DNA of 29,496 bases, taken from IMG/VR virus record IMGVR_UViG_3300027365_000264, positions 1 to 29,496 of that record. One strand, 5' to 3'. Positions 15,780 to 23,395 of the stretch are shown piece by piece. Both the position numbers and the translations under genes were made by a program. Positions within the stretch are counted from its first letter, which is position 1. Every line of letters starts with the position of its first letter. The notes under the pieces were generated by a model, which was given only the letters and a program-made list of their open reading frames with translations, was not told where the DNA came from and searched no databases. This DNA comes from a virus.

Positions 15780-16583
15780 TTAAATGACGTTGGAGCGGCC
15801 AAGCTTGGCTTGAACCTTGGCGCGGTAGGCTGGATCGTTCTTGTACAGAGGATCCTTCATAGCGGCAGTTACCTGAGCCATCGACTCAAAGACATCAGCG
15901 GAAGAAGCGGAGGCCTGACCACCAAGCAATCGCTGGGGGTCTGAACCATTGGCTTTGTCGAACTGAGCCTTGAGACCCATAGCTGCCAGCTTGGCGTTCT
16001 CTGGCTTCCCTGAGCCGATCTGAGTGTTGTACGCATCGATCTCTGCAGGGGTCAGATTGGCCTTGGCCCAAGTGACCATGTCACCATAGGCGTCAGAACC
16101 GCCAACCTCAGCCATGACTTGGCTTTCGAACTGAACAGTGCGAGCCTTCTGGCCCTCGATGAACTGGTCCACCAGCGCCTTGTCATAGCCAGCAGCCGCG
16201 AGCTTCTCGTAGCTGTCCGTTGACAGTTCACCATTCTTGGCAAACTCGGCATTGAAGTCCTGAAGAACCAGACCCTTGGGTGCCAGAGCCTTCTCTACGT
16301 CTGCCTCCGTGGCAGCAGCGGGATCGGCTACCGGCGTTGCTGGGGTTTCTGCAGGTGCCTTAGGAGCACCGAGCTTCGACTCCAGCTCAGAGTAGGCCTT
16401 GGCCATCTCTTCAGCGGTCTTGAATTTCTCAGGGAGCCACTGTGGGCGATCTTCAGGGGGAGTACCTTCAGCGCCCTCGACGGGCAGTGGAGCATTAGCC
16501 TTATCGACCAAGTCCATCATCTTCTGATCGTGATCCTCAGGGGCTTCCTGAGGAGTACTCTGAATAACAACTGTATCTACCAT
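15780..16583 (-). CDS. Capsid scaffolding protein (T7 gp9-like)
   Basis: The protein has 267 residues and is acidic and Ala/Glu/Pro-rich. It has a disordered N-terminus (TPPEDRPQWLPEKFKTAEE) and a long helical part, and ends in a short basic tail (RAKVQAKLGRSNVI). The RPxWLPEKFKtaE.m..aY.eLe motif is typical of T7-type scaffolds. It lies between portal and capsid, as in T7. It should co-assemble with capsid subunits and leave during maturation. Confidence 0.93.
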   Translation of the reverse strand: MVDTVVIQSTPQEAPEDHDQKMMDLVDKANAPLPVEGAEGTPPEDRPQWLPEKFKTAEEMAKAYSELESKLGAPKAPAETPATPVADPAAATEADVEKALAPKGLVLQDFNAEFAKNGELSTDSYEKLAAAGYDKALVDQFIEGQKARTVQFESQVMAEVGGSDAYGDMVTWAKANLTPAEIDAYNTQIGSGKPENAKLAAMGLKAQFDKANGSDPQRLLGGQASASSADVFESMAQVTAAMKDPLYKNDPAYRAKVQAKLGRSNVI

Positions 16584-16593
16584 TGATGTCCTA

Positions 16594-16770
16594 TTAGTAG
16601 GTCACGACAATCATACCGCTTGAATAAACGCGGGTATGTTTGGCTTTTGGATCTACTGTGAATTTAACTTTATCTGCACCCTCACCCACGTACTCGACGT
16701 TGGCTGGAGCCTTAGGGGTTTCCTTAGGCTCTTTCTTAGGGGCAGCACTTGTTGGGATAGCATTAGCCAC
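16594..16770 (-). CDS. Small 58-aa protein between portal and scaffold
   Basis: A GTG start at 16770 lies inside the end of the portal gene (the portal stop is 16763-16765), with GGAG 6 bases upstream. The product begins MANAIPTSAAPKKEPKETPK, is Lys/Pro-rich for 22 residues, and then turns beta-rich with VEYVGEGADKVKFTVD and ends TRVYSSGMIVVTY. It fills the gap between portal and scaffold exactly and has a good ribosome-binding site, so I judge it real. I do not recognise the family. The position suggests a head or connector accessory protein. Confidence 0.75.
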   Translation of the reverse strand: MANAIPTSAAPKKEPKETPKAPANVEYVGEGADKVKFTVDPKAKHTRVYSSGMIVVTY

Positions 16771-18361
16771 CAGGTGCTCCTTCTTGTTGTGCAGCGGCTG
16801 AGTCAGCCATGTTCTGCTTCATCAGAGCGCCACCTTGGTTGATCAGATTTGGCATTGCCTGTTGCATCATCGCCATCTGTTGCTGCTGTTGCATCTCTTG
16901 CTGCAGCTCTTCAGCACTCTTGACGAGGCCCTTCATGTCGATGCCCAGAGACGTACCCAAGCGCATCAAAGCGTCAGGCTTGTTGATCTCTGGAGGCAAC
17001 TGAGCGATCTGCACAGCACCTTGGAAGAACGTGTTGAGCTTGGTCATGTCGTTGCCACGACCCAAGGCCTCCATGCCGGTCACGATGACTGGCTTGACGG
17101 TACCCTTAGGCAGCACAGGAAGCTTCTTCTTGCGCTCCATGGCGAACATGATGCGGTTGACCAAAGGCAACTGAAACTCTTGGGAGAGGATCGAGTAGAT
17201 GCCGCCCAGAGCTGACTCCAGTTCACCCGCCATGTAGCGGATCTCTTCAGCAGTCACCCGTTCTCCGTTGCGTTGCACAGCGGAGTTCAACAGGAAGGCG
17301 TAGGCCAAGCGTTCGTTGATGGTGTTGATGGTCTCCAGAGCAACACGGAAATCATTGTACTTCTGGAGTTGCAGGACCGTGACATCAGCAGCATTGCCCT
17401 CTTCCACTGCCCCGTTAGGAGCTTCTGCAAGAGTCTGCTGGCTGGTGGTGCCATTAGGATTGACGAGGAAGATAACCTTGGCTGCTGCTGCAGAACCCTC
17501 AACGATGGCCTGCGAGAGACCCTCTAGCGACTTGATGTCACCGAGATACTCTTCAACATAACCACGGCCATAGTTCTCACCGTCCACCTTGGTGAAGCGT
17601 ACAGGTATCCATGCGGTCTTCTCTTTCGGGTAAGTACCCTCAGAGCCTGGCACAATCATGCCCTTGATTTCCTGATGAATCTTCCAGCCACCATCTTCCA
17701 GACGAACATGGGTGTAGATGTCACAGGTTTTCGAGTTGCTGACCTTGTCGTGATAGTCGGTGTCTTCCTTATCGTAGCCCAGCATCTCTTGGACATCTTT
17801 GGGAAGCGTGTCTGGTGAGACCACTTCCTTGACGATGATGTCGAGCACATTGCCCATAGGATCTCTACGGACGACATACTTCTCCAAAGGAAACACCCGC
17901 ATACCACCTGTGTCAGGCATGTAGAGGAGAGCGTTACCGGAGACCAGAAGATGCTTCATGGCTTCGAAGGCTGAGACGCGGATAGCGCCTGCTTCGACTT
18001 CAGACTGTACGGCACGTTCAATCTTGTTCAGACCTTCCTCGACCTGTGCTCGCATGCCTTCCTGCTGCGTCAGTTCTTCCAGAGTGAAGTCATCAATCTG
18101 TAGGCGGAAGAATGGCGAGTTAGGAGGCAGCAGTGCAAGCAGCAGCTTTGAGGCAAGGTTGTTCACGCCACGAGCACCAACACCTTGATACGGAGTGTAG
18201 TACTTGGTGGCGCTTGAGTGACCACTAGGAGGGATCAGAGTCGGGAGAGTGTACTTGCTGCAATCCCGTGCTCGATCCAAGAAGGTAAGGCGATCAGACT
18301 CCAGCCTGGCATAAAGCCCTGCTGCAGAGCCTTTCTGCTCATTCGGTTTCTGGTATTCCAT
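16763..18361 (-). CDS. Portal (head-tail connector) protein, T7 gp8-like
   Basis: The protein has 532 residues, as for T7 gp8 (536). Family features include the N-terminal YARLESDRLTFLDRARDCSKYTLP, then GARGVNNLASKLLLALLPPN, GNALLYMPDTGGMRVFPL and RVTAEEIRYMAGELE. The C-terminus is Gln/Met-rich (residues about 490-515), a usual trait of this family. It forms the dodecameric ring at one vertex through which DNA is packaged and ejected. ATG start with AAAGG upstream, 8 bases after the preceding small gene. Confidence 0.96.
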   Translation of the reverse strand: MEYQKPNEQKGSAAGLYARLESDRLTFLDRARDCSKYTLPTLIPPSGHSSATKYYTPYQGVGARGVNNLASKLLLALLPPNSPFFRLQIDDFTLEELTQQEGMRAQVEEGLNKIERAVQSEVEAGAIRVSAFEAMKHLLVSGNALLYMPDTGGMRVFPLEKYVVRRDPMGNVLDIIVKEVVSPDTLPKDVQEMLGYDKEDTDYHDKVSNSKTCDIYTHVRLEDGGWKIHQEIKGMIVPGSEGTYPKEKTAWIPVRFTKVDGENYGRGYVEEYLGDIKSLEGLSQAIVEGSAAAAKVIFLVNPNGTTSQQTLAEAPNGAVEEGNAADVTVLQLQKYNDFRVALETINTINERLAYAFLLNSAVQRNGERVTAEEIRYMAGELESALGGIYSILSQEFQLPLVNRIMFAMERKKKLPVLPKGTVKPVIVTGMEALGRGNDMTKLNTFFQGAVQIAQLPPEINKPDALMRLGTSLGIDMKGLVKSAEELQQEMQQQQQMAMMQQAMPNLINQGGALMKQNMADSAAAQQEGAPGG

Positions 18362-18369
18362 GCCTACCT

Positions 18370-18579
18370 TTACGAAGGGATGTTAAGGCCGCTACCGGTG
18401 GAACCGGTGCCTGGCTGGGTGCGATCAATTCGCAGGGAGTTGCGCCCACGCATAGAATTCAGGTAGCCGGAATCTTTGCGGTTGTTACCATCACTCGGTT
18501 GCACGGTAGCCAAGGGCATTGGAGCCATGGCTGCTGGTGGCGGTGGAGCTGGTGGGGGGCTAGGTGACGAGAAACACAT
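18370..18579 (-). CDS. Small Pro-rich protein upstream of portal
   Basis: The product has 69 residues and starts MCFSSPSPPPAPPPPAA. It has a short middle and then RGRNSLRIDR and GSGLNIPS at the end. I recognise this build (Cys/Pro-rich start, R.sLRI and GsGLNIP end) from small genes just before the portal in T7-like phages; their function is not known to me. ATG at 18579 with GGAG 10 bases upstream. The frame is open to 18693, but that extension overlaps the upstream gene. It is probably a virion component, by inference from position. Confidence 0.8.
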   Translation of the reverse strand: MCFSSPSPPPAPPPPAAMAPMPLATVQPSDGNNRKDSGYLNSMRGRNSLRIDRTQPGTGSTGSGLNIPS

Positions 18580-18583
18580 AAAG

Positions 18584-18772
18584 TTAAGTCTCCAAGATGT
18601 TCTGATTCTGTAAATGAAATTGGTGCTTGAGGAACCGAACGACTGAGATTTGACCTTGCTGGAATCTAATCTGATCCAAGCTGTCCGAGGCATCCGGCAT
18701 AACGTCGGGGAACCTCTTGGAGATCTCGTCTAGAATTGCTTTCGGTATAGTAGGAAACTTAGAGTTATCCAT
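18584..18772 (-). CDS. Small conserved-type phage protein (RFPD...GQxxVVRFL)
   Basis: The product has 62 residues and starts MDNSKFPTIPKAILDEISKRF. It has a PDVMPDASDSLDQIRFQQGQ stretch and ends VVRFLKHQFHLQNQNILE. The RFPD and GQ..VVRFL motifs are typical of a small gene found at this place in T7-like phages. The function is unknown. The frame extends upstream to 18859, but that part overlaps PhoH. The ATG at 18772 is preceded by GGAAAG. It is the first gene after the promoter-like element at 18780-18797, so it opens the structural operon. Confidence 0.8.
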   Translation of the reverse strand: MDNSKFPTIPKAILDEISKRFPDVMPDASDSLDQIRFQQGQISVVRFLKHQFHLQNQNILET

Positions 18773-18779
18773 TTGTTCT

Positions 18780-18797
18780 TTCCATGTGGGCAACCAA
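18780..18797 (-). promoter_or_regulatory. Promoter-like element before the structural genes
   Basis: On the minus strand the core reads GGTTGCCCACATGGAA (18780-18795). It matches the element upstream of the primase-helicase at 13 of 16 positions, and all three differences are transitions. It lies in the 28-bp gap between the PhoH-like stop (18801) and the first structural-side gene (ATG at 18772). If the GG corresponds to the start site, the leader is only about 10 bases. The role as a phage RNA polymerase promoter is inferred. Confidence 0.6.
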
Positions 18798-18800
18798 AGG

Positions 18801-19484
18801 TTACATGCCAACCTTGTCAAAGGCCTTGACCCACATTGCGCAGATGTCTGATCTGACAATATCGTCTATTGTAAATTCGACATGTTCTACAGGAAGTCTC
18901 TGGTTCTTGACCATATCAATAATGGCCTTGAGACCAGAGGTCGTCTTGAGATCTGACTGCTTGATGTCCCCGTTCAGCAGCACCTGAGACTCCTCCCCGA
19001 TACGGGTGAGGAACATCTTCATCTCAGCAGGGCTGGTGTTCTGGGCTTCATCGAGGATCACGAAGGCGTTGTTGAATGTACGCCCACGCATCACCTCGAA
19101 AGGCACAATGTCGATCTGTCGTTTCTTTGCAGCGATCTCGTAGGCAGCAGCTCCGAGGAACTCCTGCAGCACATCAGTGAACGGGATCACCCATGGAGCC
19201 ATCTTCTCTTCCATGGAGCCTGGGAAGAAACCTAAAGATCGTCCAGCAGCCACGTTGGGTCTGGTCAGAATGATCTTGTCGATCTTCCCCGCCTTAAACA
19301 GAGAGGCAGCATAGGTCGATGCAATGTATGTCTTGCCGGTACCTGCTGGTCCTGTAACGATGACCTGAGGTGATGACTTCAGGGCTTTAATGTAGGCGGC
19401 TTGGTTCTCGTTCTTTGGCAGAAGAACAGCCCGTGGGCTGTCCTCCTCCTTAGCACGATATTTCGATGTGCGTTTTGTTGTCAT
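18801..19484 (-). CDS. phoH: PhoH-like ATPase
   Basis: The protein has 227 residues with a PhoH-type P-loop NTPase core: Walker A GPAGTGKT (residues 45-52), then LTRPNVAAGRSLGFFPGS, and Walker B FVILDEAQNTSPAEMKMFLTR in the middle. PhoH-like genes are frequent in aquatic phages. They are often linked to phosphate starvation, but the biochemical role is unsettled and an RNA-related helicase activity has been proposed for relatives. I start at the ATG at 19484, which overlaps the RNR stop as TAATG. The frame continues upstream to 19514 inside the RNR gene and is less likely. It closes the nucleotide-metabolism block. Confidence 0.93.
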   Translation of the reverse strand: MTTKRTSKYRAKEEDSPRAVLLPKNENQAAYIKALKSSPQVIVTGPAGTGKTYIASTYAASLFKAGKIDKIILTRPNVAAGRSLGFFPGSMEEKMAPWVIPFTDVLQEFLGAAAYEIAAKKRQIDIVPFEVMRGRTFNNAFVILDEAQNTSPAEMKMFLTRIGEESQVLLNGDIKQSDLKTTSGLKAIIDMVKNQRLPVEHVEFTIDDIVRSDICAMWVKAFDKVGM

Positions 19485-21445
19485 TAGCGTATTGGGCAAG
19501 CACCAGTTGAACAATCCTCACCTTGGATTTCCTCAAAGCTATTCGCCTTGTCGATCTCCAGAGGCTGGATACGGGAAACATATTCATCAAACACAGCCTT
19601 GGTCACCACTTCCTGCGGCAGGTAGAGGTATCCAAGATCCTTAGCTGTCTTGGTAGGATCAGCACGGAACAGGAAGGATACACCAACGTACACATTCCAG
19701 TTGTCCATCAGCCAATCTACGATGTCGTCAACCTCATCTACCGAGTAGCTGATCGTGGCTGAGACATTCTGCTGACACCAGTTCTCCATCAGCATCTTGT
19801 AGCGTTCCAACTGGCTCAAGGCTGACTCTAGGTTGACTTCCATGTCGATGCCGTCCTTGGTGAACTTGTCGAATGGTACGTCATCCCAGCTTACAGGGAA
19901 GGTGATCAGGATCGATTCAGGGTCAGACGGGTTCTCCAGAACCTTGTAGCCAGAGGCACGGCACAGAGCGACCAACGGGTCATGCTTAGAGAAATTCACG
20001 TTGTTGAACAGGTACTTACCTAGGGGTTTGTGAACACCCTCTGTAGTATCCATGATCTTCGACAAGGTGCCTGATGGTTTAACCGTGGTGACGTTCTTGG
20101 GACGAGGAGTCCCCAGTTCATCAGCCATCATATATGCGCCTGACGTAGCCGTGCGCTGCAGTTCAACGTAGTCGTATGGACCGAGATCTGGACGACGAGC
20201 GATGCCGGTTAGGCCTACACCACACAGCCGCAGGAAGTCGTTGTTCAAGTGCCATGCTTCCTGCAGGATGCCATCTTGAAGATTGACGCAAGTCTGTCTG
20301 TAGTTGGCACGGGCGGCAAGATGGATAGCCCTACGGAGACCCGACGAGTCACCCTTGAACTTACCCACATCTACTTCGGTTAAATTACAGAAGCTCTTAT
20401 TTCCGAGCAGGATCTCAACACATGGGTTCGAACCCTTAAACCACGGAGCACGTTTGATGGCTGTCTGGCTGTTAACAAAACCTGGCTCAGAACCACCAGA
20501 TGCAACCATCAGATCAAAGATAGCTGCGAGTTCAGAACGCAGAGGCTTGTTCTTGAACAGCAGCGAGTTGTTGGACTGCGCTCGCTGGATGTTGTTTACC
20601 CACCAGTCTTTCTTTGCCACGGCAAACTCTTGCCACTCGTCTTCACCGTATTCGAAGAGAGCGATCTCAGCGGAACGGCGAGAACTAAGCACAGTACCAA
20701 GCCAGTTAACAACATCAAGAATATCAATGCGAGTAAGCAGCGAACCGGCACGACGATTAAATATATGAAAGATTGCTTCATAAGCTTTAGCAATCGCTGC
20801 GTCACCGGATGAGATCCAACCATAACCCTTCAGTCTTTCTCCCGCTGGGCGGATGTTCGAAAAATCGAGTACAAGTTTATCGGCGGGAAATGGATGAGCG
20901 GCCAGCTTACCAATGGACTTGGCCCATGCTTCGGCTGAGTCTCCAACGACGATGGTCCAGACTCCGTCTTTGAAGGTTTCAGAGTTATGCTCTTGTCCAC
21001 CTTTCTCGGTACGGCTGGAGTGGATAACTTCCAGTTCCTTGATCGGCTTACGGAATCCCGTAAGTTGACCAATGATAGGGCGGAAGCCAACACCGCAGCC
21101 CTGAAGCAGGAGCCACAGGCAGTCAACAACATCTTGAACAGTTTCGACATGAGTGAATGAACAATTGAATTGAGAAGCTTCGCGCTTCTGTGCGACGGAT
21201 GTGCCGCCCAACCAAAGGGTACGGCCAGACATCAACACCTTGCGATCCAGCATGAGCTTACGGAGTTCTTCGAGTTCACTGTGATTAGCGGAACCAGCAC
21301 GGTCCCAGAGCCAAGCCTGGTGGCCAATGACTCGGTCTACGGTCTGCTCCCAAGTCTCGAAGTTCTTGCCGGTATCGTCTGTAGGGCGATTGTATGTGCG
21401 TCTTGTAATGAGCTGCGCACGTAGCGATGGGTTAGCGATTGTCAC
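19484..21445 (-). CDS. nrdJ: Adenosylcobalamin-dependent (class II) ribonucleoside-triphosphate reductase
   Basis: The protein has 653 residues and is a monomeric class II type like the Lactobacillus leichmannii enzyme. Catalytic cysteines are visible: FNCSF (Cys95), NPCVEI (Cys342, thiyl radical site) and SFCNL (Cys353, 11 residues later as in the Lactobacillus enzyme). The C-terminal redox pair is in DCSTGACPIR (Cys645, Cys650). It reduces ribonucleotides to deoxyribonucleotides for phage DNA synthesis and needs coenzyme B12 from the host. I chose the GTG at 21445 because AAGGA precedes it and it overlaps the MazG-like gene by only 14 bases; another GTG at 21472 is possible. It lies in a block with ThyX and MazG-like genes. 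Confidence 0.95.
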   Translation of the reverse strand: MTIANPSLRAQLITRRTYNRPTDDTGKNFETWEQTVDRVIGHQAWLWDRAGSANHSELEELRKLMLDRKVLMSGRTLWLGGTSVAQKREASQFNCSFTHVETVQDVVDCLWLLLQGCGVGFRPIIGQLTGFRKPIKELEVIHSSRTEKGGQEHNSETFKDGVWTIVVGDSAEAWAKSIGKLAAHPFPADKLVLDFSNIRPAGERLKGYGWISSGDAAIAKAYEAIFHIFNRRAGSLLTRIDILDVVNWLGTVLSSRRSAEIALFEYGEDEWQEFAVAKKDWWVNNIQRAQSNNSLLFKNKPLRSELAAIFDLMVASGGSEPGFVNSQTAIKRAPWFKGSNPCVEILLGNKSFCNLTEVDVGKFKGDSSGLRRAIHLAARANYRQTCVNLQDGILQEAWHLNNDFLRLCGVGLTGIARRPDLGPYDYVELQRTATSGAYMMADELGTPRPKNVTTVKPSGTLSKIMDTTEGVHKPLGKYLFNNVNFSKHDPLVALCRASGYKVLENPSDPESILITFPVSWDDVPFDKFTKDGIDMEVNLESALSQLERYKMLMENWCQQNVSATISYSVDEVDDIVDWLMDNWNVYVGVSFLFRADPTKTAKDLGYLYLPQEVVTKAVFDEYVSRIQPLEIDKANSFEEIQGEDCSTGACPIR

Positions 21446-21746
21446 CGGATCCTTGTAGTTTATTGCGAGCACGGCGGCTCGATAGTTTTGAAATGTTTAG
21501 TTCTGCAATGCGACCGAGGTCGAGGTCGTGATCATCTGCAATCGCTGCGAGATGCCAGAGGACATCCCCCAGTTCCTTCTCCATGTCGTTCAGGTACTCA
21601 GCAGTGTTGCAGCCGTCTCGGATAGACTTGGCGACCAGAGACATCACCTCACCCACTTCACCTGAGAGATTCAGCAGGGCGTACTCTGGGTTGGCGCTAG
21701 GCAGGCGGAAGGCCATGGCATCGCGCTGGTACTCACTTAGATTCAT
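21432..21746 (-). CDS. MazG-like nucleotide pyrophosphohydrolase
   Basis: The product has 104 residues and is all-helical. The metal-binding motif of the MazG/all-alpha NTP pyrophosphatase superfamily is visible: LSGEVGEV (ExxE) followed by EKELGDVLWHLA (ExxD), about residues 28-70. Relatives hydrolyse (d)NTPs, or in some cases (p)ppGpp-type nucleotides. In a phage block with RNR and ThyX, a role in nucleotide pool control is likely but inferred. The ATG at 21746 has GAGG 6 bases upstream and overlaps the DUF3310 gene by 14 bases. The longer open frame to 21839 is antisense-like and rejected. Confidence 0.87.
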   Translation of the reverse strand: MNLSEYQRDAMAFRLPSANPEYALLNLSGEVGEVMSLVAKSIRDGCNTAEYLNDMEKELGDVLWHLAAIADDHDLDLGRIAELNISKLSSRRARNKLQGSGDNR

Positions 21747-22002
21747 AGAGTTCCTCATAGTTGTCTCGCATAAATTCCAGATAGTGGATGGCCTTCTCGA
21801 TGTCCTCAAGCTTGTTCTTGTAGCGGTGACGCAGAACATACTTGACGATATTGCCTTCCCAGTAGTTCAGACCCCATGCACGGATGATGTCCCACGGCTG
21901 GATGGCCTTGAGGTAATGGTCACCGCCAATCTGCTTGGTCGGAAGAGGTGGAACCTCAAAGGCATCCTCACTTCCAAAGAATTGTTTTAGTTGGGGGTCC
22001 AT
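21733..22002 (-). CDS. DUF3310 protein (T7 gp1.7-related domain)
   Basis: The product has 89 residues. The DUF3310 signature is clear: GGDHYLKAIQPWDIIRAWGL, then WEGNIVKYVLRH and KNKLEDIEKAIHYLE. The same domain occurs in T7 gp1.7, which has been described as a dGMP/dTMP kinase, but this short form consists of little more than the domain and may act differently. The start overlaps the exonuclease end by 16 bases, and the end overlaps the MazG-like start, so all three should be translated together. Confidence 0.9.
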   Translation of the reverse strand: MDPQLKQFFGSEDAFEVPPLPTKQIGGDHYLKAIQPWDIIRAWGLNYWEGNIVKYVLRHRYKNKLEDIEKAIHYLEFMRDNYEELYESK

Positions 22003-22715
22003 AGTTTTACCTGTTGATTTGTAAAGTCGTACTCATTGTGGCGGAGGATGCGAGCTACTCGTGCCTGCACCAATGCCTCCTCTTCAGACAGCCCTGCCTT
22101 CTCATAGGCTTTGACTACAGCTTCCCAACCATCACCGTCAGCTAGGAGCTTCTCGGCTGTCTTAGGGCCAATGCCTGGACATCCTGCGTACCCATCGGTG
22201 GTGTCACCGGTCAGGGTCTGCAGCAGATGCCAGTGGTCAGCCTCCTCTTCGGTGATCGTGAAGAACTCATCCTTGCCAAAGTTGTAGTGATGGCCTGGTA
22301 TTGTCTTCAGATCCTTGTCGAGGGAGCAGATGACGAGGTCTGTTTTCATAGGAGCCGTGGCGATCATGCCAAGGACATCATCACCTTCAAGAGTGGGGAT
22401 CGATCGGCAATCATAGCGATTCTCTGCGTACTGCTTGAGGAAGCCCAAGAGCATCGGCTTACGGACACCCACACGATTGCTCTTGTAACTAGCCAGCACG
22501 GTCTTGCGCCAGTTGGCTTTGTCCGAGAAGGCCAGCACCAGCTTGGAGGCTTCGGTCCTGTCCTTGATACGGCCTAGGGCTGACTCAAAGGCAGCTATGG
22601 CATCACTCTCAAAACCGTGGAGGGTCCACATACCATAACCCCAGTCATACGCCTGCTCTGCAGCGGCTGCTGCTTGGTAGGCTAGGATGTCTGCATCTAT
22701 GACACCAAGGCGCAT
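21987..22715 (-). CDS. 5'-3' exonuclease (T7 gp6-like, FEN family)
   Basis: The protein has 242 residues. FEN/PIN acidic residues are visible: VIDADILAY (Asp7, Asp9), FSDKANWRK, TLEGDDVLG and SLDKDLKTIPG. The helix-hairpin-helix GDTTDGYAGCPGIGPKTAEKLL follows (quoted here only as its key part, GCPGIGPKTAEKLL). T7 gp6 is 300 residues and degrades host DNA, removes RNA primers and acts in recombination; the same roles are expected here. The ATG at 22715 has a strong AAGGAG 5 bases upstream, inside the end of thyX. Confidence 0.93.
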   Translation of the reverse strand: MRLGVIDADILAYQAAAAAEQAYDWGYGMWTLHGFESDAIAAFESALGRIKDRTEASKLVLAFSDKANWRKTVLASYKSNRVGVRKPMLLGFLKQYAENRYDCRSIPTLEGDDVLGMIATAPMKTDLVICSLDKDLKTIPGHHYNFGKDEFFTITEEEADHWHLLQTLTGDTTDGYAGCPGIGPKTAEKLLADGDGWEAVVKAYEKAGLSEEEALVQARVARILRHNEYDFTNQQVKLWTPN

Positions 22716-23395
22716 AGCTTCTCCTTCTTCTCGTCAAACATCAGGGCTTTCCATGAGACTGGAAAGAGAGCCGCCATCTCGTTGGCGATGAGCTTTGCGA
22801 CATCACGGGTTTCCTTCTGGGTGTGGGAGTCGAGTCGCAGCTTGCAGACCCGTGCCCAGCCATAGAGACTGCCTGTCCAGATCCACTCGGTCATGGTATT
22901 TTGAGGCAGGACCATGCGAGCCTGCTCTGCACAGACACCGCCACGGAGCATCATCAGGTAGGTCTCTAGACACATTGCGGTAGCTTCTTGACAAGCCGTG
23001 GTGGGCTTTAAGAGAAGCTTGCCGCCAATCACTGGAACGATGTCAGCAGAAGATCCCTGCTTGACGCTCTCTGCCTTGGCTCGAAAGCCTGACGGCATAT
23101 AGAACTCAGGCTCTTCGTCCACATAGCGGCGAGAGACTTCATTCCATGCAAAGCCAACCTGATGCTTTGCCAACTGGCGAGCCACGAAGATCGGTGCCTT
23201 GACACGGAACTTCACCGTTGAGTGTGCAAAGGGTGACCAGTGGTCATGCCTCGCCAAGTAGGAGACCAGCTTGTTGTCGTGGCCATCAAGCCATTCGCCA
23301 TGTTCTTTCTGGAAGCTGACTCGCGCTGCATTCACAGTTGCGAGGTCGTCCCCCATGTGATCAAGATACTCAACGTCCATGTCGGCAATAATCAT
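22697..23395 (-). CDS. thyX: Flavin-dependent thymidylate synthase ThyX
   Basis: The protein has 232 residues and makes dTMP from dUMP with FAD and methylene-tetrahydrofolate. The ThyX core is present: RVSF near residue 25, HDHWSPFAHSTVKFRVKAPIFVARQ (residues 50-74, key part FAHSTVKFRV), then WNEVSRRYVDEEPEFYMP and, near the C-terminus, RLDSHTQKETRDVA. The usual RHRxxSxNExSxRY motif reads KHQVGFAWNEVSRRY (residues 77-91): RHR is replaced by KHQ and there is one extra residue before NE. Ser88 and Arg90 are kept. Relatives of this variant occur in T7-like aquatic phages as far as I recall. The ATG at 23395 follows AGGAC and abuts the upstream stop. Confidence 0.92.
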   Translation of the reverse strand: MIIADMDVEYLDHMGDDLATVNAARVSFQKEHGEWLDGHDNKLVSYLARHDHWSPFAHSTVKFRVKAPIFVARQLAKHQVGFAWNEVSRRYVDEEPEFYMPSGFRAKAESVKQGSSADIVPVIGGKLLLKPTTACQEATAMCLETYLMMLRGGVCAEQARMVLPQNTMTEWIWTGSLYGWARVCKLRLDSHTQKETRDVAKLIANEMAALFPVSWKALMFDEKKEKLCALVS

